From positions 434,001-498,000 of the forward strand of contig VLTN01000020.1 in assembly GCA_008330645.1 (NCBI GenBank): a stretch of 64,000 bases of DNA, in the 5' to 3' direction. The translations under genes and the position numbers were made by a program. The notes below the pieces were generated by a model. That model made no database searches, was not told the origin of the DNA, and saw nothing but the letters and a program-made list of their open reading frames with translations. Each line of letters starts with the position of its first letter. Within the stretch, counting starts at the first letter, position 1. This document shows, piece by piece, positions 59,927 through 64,000 of the stretch. This DNA is from Cafeteria roenbergensis. Its lineage: Eukaryota; Sar; Bigyra; Bicosoecida; Cafeteriaceae.

Positions 59927-62419
59927 TCATAGCCTCAGGCGATCGCCGCCTTTGACGCCGCCTGCCTTGCCCGCCGTCGCCTGGTTCAGCTGCTTGGCCA
60001 GCCTTGACCCGAACTGCACGGCCCGCTTCGCAAGCACAGCGCTCGAGGCCAGCCCCAGCGACTTGGCCGCATCTCGCAGCACCGCCTTCTCGGCAACACC
60101 GCGGCCCTCCCCTGGCCGAACCAGGTCCTCCGGCCGCTGCCTCCCGGCAGCCGCGACCACCCGGCGGTCCAAAAACGGCGCCCGGAGCTCCTTGCCGCAG
60201 TCCGCGATCACGCGGTCGTCTCTGCCAAGGTTGCGCCGCCATATGCGCGCCTGGTCCTCGCACAGCACGGCGCGCAGGCGCTGCCTCGCAGCCTCGCCCC
60301 AGATCAGCCCATCGGTCCCGGGAGGACCGTGGGAGGCCGCGTCCGCCCCGTGGGCCTGAGCGGGGCCAGCTGCCGCTGCGGCCGCTGCAAAGGCCGTTTC
60401 GCCCTCGGCCGACCGCAGCGCGGCGGTCCTGTGGCGCGAGTAGCCGGCAAATAGTTCGTCCGCCCCCTGGCCCGACAGCAGGACGCGGCACTGCGACCGC
60501 ACCGCCAGCGGCGCAGCGCCGTCCTCGCTGCGCAGCCAGCCCGCCCCGTGCGACGCTAGCCACAGGGCGCCTGCGATGGACAGATCCATCACTGAGTCGT
60601 TAGTGCAGAGCACTCGCTGGAGGTGGCTGCCGACCACCAACACGTCCGAGGCCGGGCGGTCCACCTCGATCAGCCGCCACTCGCGGCCAGGACAGGCCCG
60701 TCGCAGGTCGGCGAGACAGGCCCTGGCCGACTCCCTGTCAGGGCTGCTGCGGCCGGCGGCGCCACCGCCCGCGGCGCAGCCCTTCGAAGCAGCGCCGGGC
60801 CCGCCACCACGCCCGCTGCCGCCCTCGGCGGCTGCTGCGGCCCTCCCCGTCGACGCAAAGCACACGCTCAGCAGGTCAATGGCCTCGCCATCCGGCGCAA
60901 ACGCGTGGGCCAGCCGCGCCACGAGCGCGCAGTCCAACCCGCCGCTGAACAGAACTGCGATCGACGAAGGCGTTTCCGCGGCCGCGCAGACGGTCCCGCA
61001 CGCCTCCCCGGCACCGCCGTCCGGCACGGCCGTCCCAGCGCCCCCGCCCGCGGGAAGGCCAGCAGCTCTGCCAGCAGCTGCGCCCGGCTCGGTGGCCGAG
61101 GCGTCGCACGCGGGCGCGGCCGCCGCCTCAAGCCCTGCCAGCGCCGCGGCGGTGGGCAGCGCGCTGAGCCGCTGCAGGGGCAGCGCCGGGGCGTCGCAGC
61201 ACAGCACCCTGTCCCGCACGGACAGCGCCAGCGCCTGCAGCAGCGACAGCGCCGCCTCCCCCGCCCCGCCCGCGGCCGCAGCGGCCACCAGCGACGACAC
61301 CGCCGGATCGAGCGACGCCTCCAAGTCCACAGCAGCACGCGAAACCGTTGAAGCAGAGCCGGCGCGCCCAGCGTCCTCCGCAGCCGCCGCCTCTGCAGCC
61401 GAGGCCTCCGCGGCAGGGCGCGGCCGCGCACAGTCTCCCAAGTGAGCGGCTGGGACCCTTGGCCAGGCCGCTCCGTGCGCAGCTCTGCCGATCACCATCA
61501 GCTCCGCATCACCCACCGCCGTCCATCCGTCGTGCCTCGCCGCCGGGCCCGCCGCGGAGCCAGCCCTGGGCGCTCCAGCACCTGGCGCCGCCGCGGAGCC
61601 CACCGCTGGCCGGAGCAGAGCGGCCGCGTGCGGCGGCAGGTCCACGCAGCCCCACCGCGCCCAGCCGCCCGCCGCCCAAGCAGGGGCGCCTGCGTCGTCG
61701 GCTGACGCTGCGGCGCCGAACAGCTCTGCCAGCAGAGCCAGGGAGCGAAACCGCTCTGCGCCCAGCGCGATCGCTTCACGGCTGCTCGAAGCGTCTGCGC
61801 AGTCGTGTGCTTGGCCGGGAGGATTCGCCTTCCCGCTGGAGGCCTCTGCCGTGCCGGCGCCGGGCTCTGCCGGCATTGGTGAGAGGGCGTGCGCGGGCGG
61901 CGGGATGACCGATGCGAGGAGAAGCCCGCCCCTGTACGGGGCCACGAGCAGCGACCTGCGCCCCAGAGGGTCCCTGAAGGCGACCGCGCACTGCGTGGCG
62001 GCGTGAACGAAGACGGCGGCCATAGGCGCGTGCAGCGGAGCAACGGCGCGAGAGACCGCCGATGCGACCGCACGAGGGTCGGACAGCCCCTCGCAGGCAT
62101 CGCTGAGAAGGTCCCGAAGGAAGACGGTGTCGCCTTGGCCCCGGCACGCCGCAACCGTGCCCGGAGGCCCGTGAAAGACTTCCCCGTTCCACAACAACAT
62201 GTCGCCCCTCGCGCTCACAGACGGCTGTACCACGGGGCTCGCGCCCCTGATGTGAAGCACGGAAGCTGCAGCCACTCCCGAACCTCCGAGGCAGCTTTGG
62301 ACCACTGGGCCCGAGCTCGGCCCGCGTCGCCGCAGCAGCGCAAGAATTTCGGCAACCACGGGATCATCCGCCCCCGGAGCGCGCCCTGCGGCCCCGAGCC
62401 AGAAGAGGATGCCACACAT
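59927..62419 (-). CDS. ASNSD1: ASNSD1-type asparagine synthetase domain protein
   Basis: Single exon, 830 residues. It starts MCGILFWLG, the Cys2 nucleophile of class II glutamine amidotransferases, followed by LLRRRGPSSGPV, SVLHIRGASPVVQP, LLWNGEVFHG and FRDPLGRRSLLV as in ASNSD1. The synthetase half has the pyrophosphate loop LFSGGLDCALVARLAHAF near residue 490, LCTNDSVMDLSIAGALW, VLLSGQGADELFAGYSRHR, then RRNLGRDDRVIADCGKE, LRAPFLDRRVV and KRAVQFGSRLAKQLN near the C-terminus. These last motifs are specific to ASNSD1 rather than to ordinary asparagine synthetase. Human ASNSD1 (643 residues) has no settled reaction. The extra length is Ala/Gly-rich sequence between domains. Confidence 0.95.
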   Translation of the reverse strand: MCGILFWLGAAGRAPGADDPVVAEILALLRRRGPSSGPVVQSCLGGSGVAAASVLHIRGASPVVQPSVSARGDMLLWNGEVFHGPPGTVAACRGQGDTVFLRDLLSDACEGLSDPRAVASAVSRAVAPLHAPMAAVFVHAATQCAVAFRDPLGRRSLLVAPYRGGLLLASVIPPPAHALSPMPAEPGAGTAEASSGKANPPGQAHDCADASSSREAIALGAERFRSLALLAELFGAAASADDAGAPAWAAGGWARWGCVDLPPHAAALLRPAVGSAAAPGAGAPRAGSAAGPAARHDGWTAVGDAELMVIGRAAHGAAWPRVPAAHLGDCARPRPAAEASAAEAAAAEDAGRAGSASTVSRAAVDLEASLDPAVSSLVAAAAAGGAGEAALSLLQALALSVRDRVLCCDAPALPLQRLSALPTAAALAGLEAAAAPACDASATEPGAAAGRAAGLPAGGGAGTAVPDGGAGEACGTVCAAAETPSSIAVLFSGGLDCALVARLAHAFAPDGEAIDLLSVCFASTGRAAAAAEGGSGRGGGPGAASKGCAAGGGAAGRSSPDRESARACLADLRRACPGREWRLIEVDRPASDVLVVGSHLQRVLCTNDSVMDLSIAGALWLASHGAGWLRSEDGAAPLAVRSQCRVLLSGQGADELFAGYSRHRTAALRSAEGETAFAAAAAAAGPAQAHGADAASHGPPGTDGLIWGEAARQRLRAVLCEDQARIWRRNLGRDDRVIADCGKELRAPFLDRRVVAAAGRQRPEDLVRPGEGRGVAEKAVLRDAAKSLGLASSAVLAKRAVQFGSRLAKQLNQATAGKAGGVKGGDRLRL

Positions 62420-62744
62420 TGCGCCGCGTCGCGCAACCCTGTCGGGCTACGCCCAGGAACGGCGGCGTGCGGAACTGGTTTGCCGAATCGCGCACAAGCG
62501 GGTATTCCCTTCGTGGCAAATATGCACTTGACCGTGCAGCACACGCATCTTTGACACGTCACGCAACGCGCCACGACTCGGAAGCTAGGGACGCTCGCGA
62601 TGCGGCCCCATTTCAAGGACGCTGCCCCGGGGCGCTCGCTGCGGCTCCCCGTGGCTCGGGGCACAACGCCGCCCGTCGCCGCAGCACGCGCGCGGCGGCG
62701 CAGAGCAGGCGCTTGGCGCTCGCGAGCGCCACTCTGCTTCGCCG
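62420..62744. other. Gene-free region upstream of ASNSD1
   Basis: 325 bp between two minus-strand genes. It contains TTGACACGTCACGC near 62550, which could be a bZIP-type site, but nothing else recognisable. Confidence 0.4.
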
Positions 62745-63722
62745 CTACGCCGTGGCGGTGCTGGCGGCGCTGCGGCTGGTGCCGGGGGGCTCGTCCTCGA
62801 ACCGCATGCCGCCGACGTCGGCCTCCACGCCCTCCTCCTCCTCCTCGCTGGCGCTGCGCGGCCTGGCCTCGGCGGCGGCGCCGCTGCGCCGCTCCGCAGC
62901 CTGCTCCAGCCTGCTCTGCTCCGTGTGAACGGCCCTGCACCCGATGACAGCCCGGCGCCGCACTTCGTCAACCTGCTCCCTCCAGTCGGATGCCGTGGAG
63001 ACGGAGCGTGTGACCGGGCCGAGTGCCTGGCCGCCGCCCGCAAACACAAGCCGGAGCCGCCAGCTCCGGCCCTCGGCGACGGAAGCAGACGCCGAGGCCT
63101 GCGACGAATCGTCAGCCGACACCCTGACCGGCGCCGCCGCGACGGAGGCCACTGACACGAGCGGCGCGCTCACCGCCACCGCGCGGCTGCAGCAGGAGCT
63201 GAAACAGCTGGGCAGCGGGACGCTGGGCCCGTCCGACACGGTGGGCGCCAGGGCGCGGGCCTCGCCGCCGTGCGGGAGCATCGGGGTCGTCGTCGGCAGA
63301 GCCGCATGGGCCCGCCGCGCGGCCGACGCACGGACGCGCGCCGCCGCGGCCAGCTCATAGGACCCCAGCGAAACCGCGTCCTTGGGGCGGCAACCGTACC
63401 TGCAGCAGCAGAACAGGTCGTTGGCAGCGTGCGAAGCGTCCCGCCCCGCGAGACTGAGCACTGACTGCGACCAGACGGTGATGCGGCCGCCGCCCGGGAT
63501 GTCGGCGTCGCAGTCCAGACCCTCCACCCGGGCCAGCAGCCACACAAGGACGCCAAGCGCGAGCAAGACCGCGGATATTGCGGCCTGCCACCAGGTTCCC
63601 GACTCGCCGTCCTTGAATATGCCCAGGCTGGGGTCGATCGAGGCGGCCGTCAGCACGGCTCCCCCGACGAGCGCGACTGTTCCGATGGCGATTTGAGCCC
63701 ACGGAAACAGGCGCACGGAGAC
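62745..63722 (-). CDS. Two-TM protein, 3' exon only (5' part outside or unresolved)
   Basis: The last exon of a minus-strand gene, ending at TAG 62747-62745. The acceptor GCGCAG|GTCTCC at 63723 follows a long C-rich tract, which supports an exon boundary; upstream exons lie beyond 63.8 kb or outside the window. The exon begins VSVRLFPWAQIAIGTVALVG with one transmembrane helix, then a short loop and a second helix (WWQAAISAVLLALGVLVWLL). A soluble part follows (GLDCDADIPGGGRITVWSQS, LFCCCRYGC, then WRLRLVFAGGGQALGPVTRS) with a Cys cluster, and an acidic tail (SASEEEEEGVEADVGG). I do not recognise the family. Confidence 0.6.
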   Translation of the reverse strand, partial: VSVRLFPWAQIAIGTVALVGGAVLTAASIDPSLGIFKDGESGTWWQAAISAVLLALGVLVWLLARVEGLDCDADIPGGGRITVWSQSVLSLAGRDASHAANDLFCCCRYGCRPKDAVSLGSYELAAAARVRASAARRAHAALPTTTPMLPHGGEARALAPTVSDGPSVPLPSCFSSCCSRAVAVSAPLVSVASVAAAPVRVSADDSSQASASASVAEGRSWRLRLVFAGGGQALGPVTRSVSTASDWREQVDEVRRRAVIGCRAVHTEQSRLEQAAERRSGAAAEARPRSASEEEEEGVEADVGGMRFEDEPPGTSRSAASTATA

Positions 63723-64000
63723 CTGCGCAAGGCACGGAACCAGGGGGCGCGGGGGGGGGGGGGGGGGGGGGGGCGCGGGGGAGCGATGGGCTGACCAACG
63801 CGTCGCAGCCGCTGCAGCGTGCTGGTCGGAAGGGGCAGCGGCCGCAGGCGCGCGTCCTGACTCGAGCTCGGCTGAACAGCGCCGAGGCAAGCGGCACTCC
63901 CGAGGCAGCTTGGTTGGAAGCGGATCGGCAGACCTCGGCCTGCCTCAGCGGCTTCCTGCGCAGCGGCGGGGCGGGGCCGCCGCTGTTGCAGCAGCAACGG
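63723..64000 (-). other. Probable intron with long homopolymer tract
   Basis: Upstream of the last exon of the two-TM protein. It holds an uninterrupted run of 23 G (63751-63773; C on the transcribed-sense strand) flanked by more G/C, which would serve as the polypyrimidine tract. No exon could be placed with confidence in the remaining sequence. Confidence 0.5.

Noticed and set aside
59079-60563. Minus-strand frame with repeated SNDRWERHAAPP peptides
   Set aside because: It is the 36-bp minisatellite read in frame and continues antisense-phase into ASNSD1; not a gene.
1-64000. Integrated virus-like or retroelement sequences (Polinton/mavirus-like, LTR elements)
   Set aside because: No block of distinct low GC, no terminal repeats, and no capsid, integrase or polymerase frames were recognised.

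Overview
The window is about 64 kb of very GC-rich nuclear DNA from a unicellular eukaryote. Spliceosomal introns, an SmD1 core snRNP protein, a COG2-type Golgi tether, the eukaryotic/archaeal selenocysteine enzyme SepSecS, a PP2A B''-type subunit and a TmcB-like membrane protein all exclude a prokaryote. Two divergent genes at the left edge encode secreted EGF-repeat proteins with the layout of SIG1/mastigoneme (tubular flagellar hair) proteins. Together with the TmcB-like protein this suggests a heterotrophic stramenopile flagellate of the bicosoecid (Cafeteria-like) kind. That placement is inference.

Seventeen genes are supported. 1-2786: divergent pair of mastigoneme-like genes around a 177-bp shared upstream region. 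2938-7095: M1 aminopeptidase N with a mitochondrial-type leader. 7371-10830: RS-rich protein. 10827-12632: SEPSECS, whose stop codon overlaps that of the RS gene. 13119-20509: TmcB-like PAS membrane protein. 21091-21967: SNRPD1. 22339-29460: giant OGT/HMW1C-like glycosyltransferase with a signal peptide. 29723-32197: cryptochrome/(6-4) photolyase. 32513-39487: giant PP2A B''-like protein. 39722-48208: 2,828-residue coiled-coil/disordered protein. 48729-50543: unknown nuclear-looking repeat protein. 51037-54259: CTP synthase. 54466-57972: COG2. 58392-59110: thioredoxin-fold-like protein. 59927-62419: ASNSD1-type asparagine synthetase homologue. 62745 onward: the 3' part of a two-TM protein. Neighbouring genes alternate strand in 14 of 16 adjacent pairs, and most are housekeeping functions with no evident shared pathway.

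Twenty introns were reconstructed (one tentatively). All but one begin GTGAG (the exception is GTTAGT) and every acceptor read ends GCAG, often after poly-C rather than poly-T tracts.

The most unusual signal is at DNA level and is not explained by the proteins. Right of about 22 kb, the large low-complexity genes carry three dispersed short motifs. One is a near-palindromic 9-mer GGCAGAGCC, in both orientations and all reading frames. The second is a 9-mer GCGAAACCG. The third is a set of short arrays in which YGAY (complement RTCR) recurs exactly every 11 bp with unrelated 7-bp spacers. Inside genes the 11-bp arrays always place RTCR on the coding strand; one array in the opposite orientation supplies the stop codon of the PP2A B''-like gene. 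I know of no described system that matches this. All positions were read by eye and need a computed motif search.
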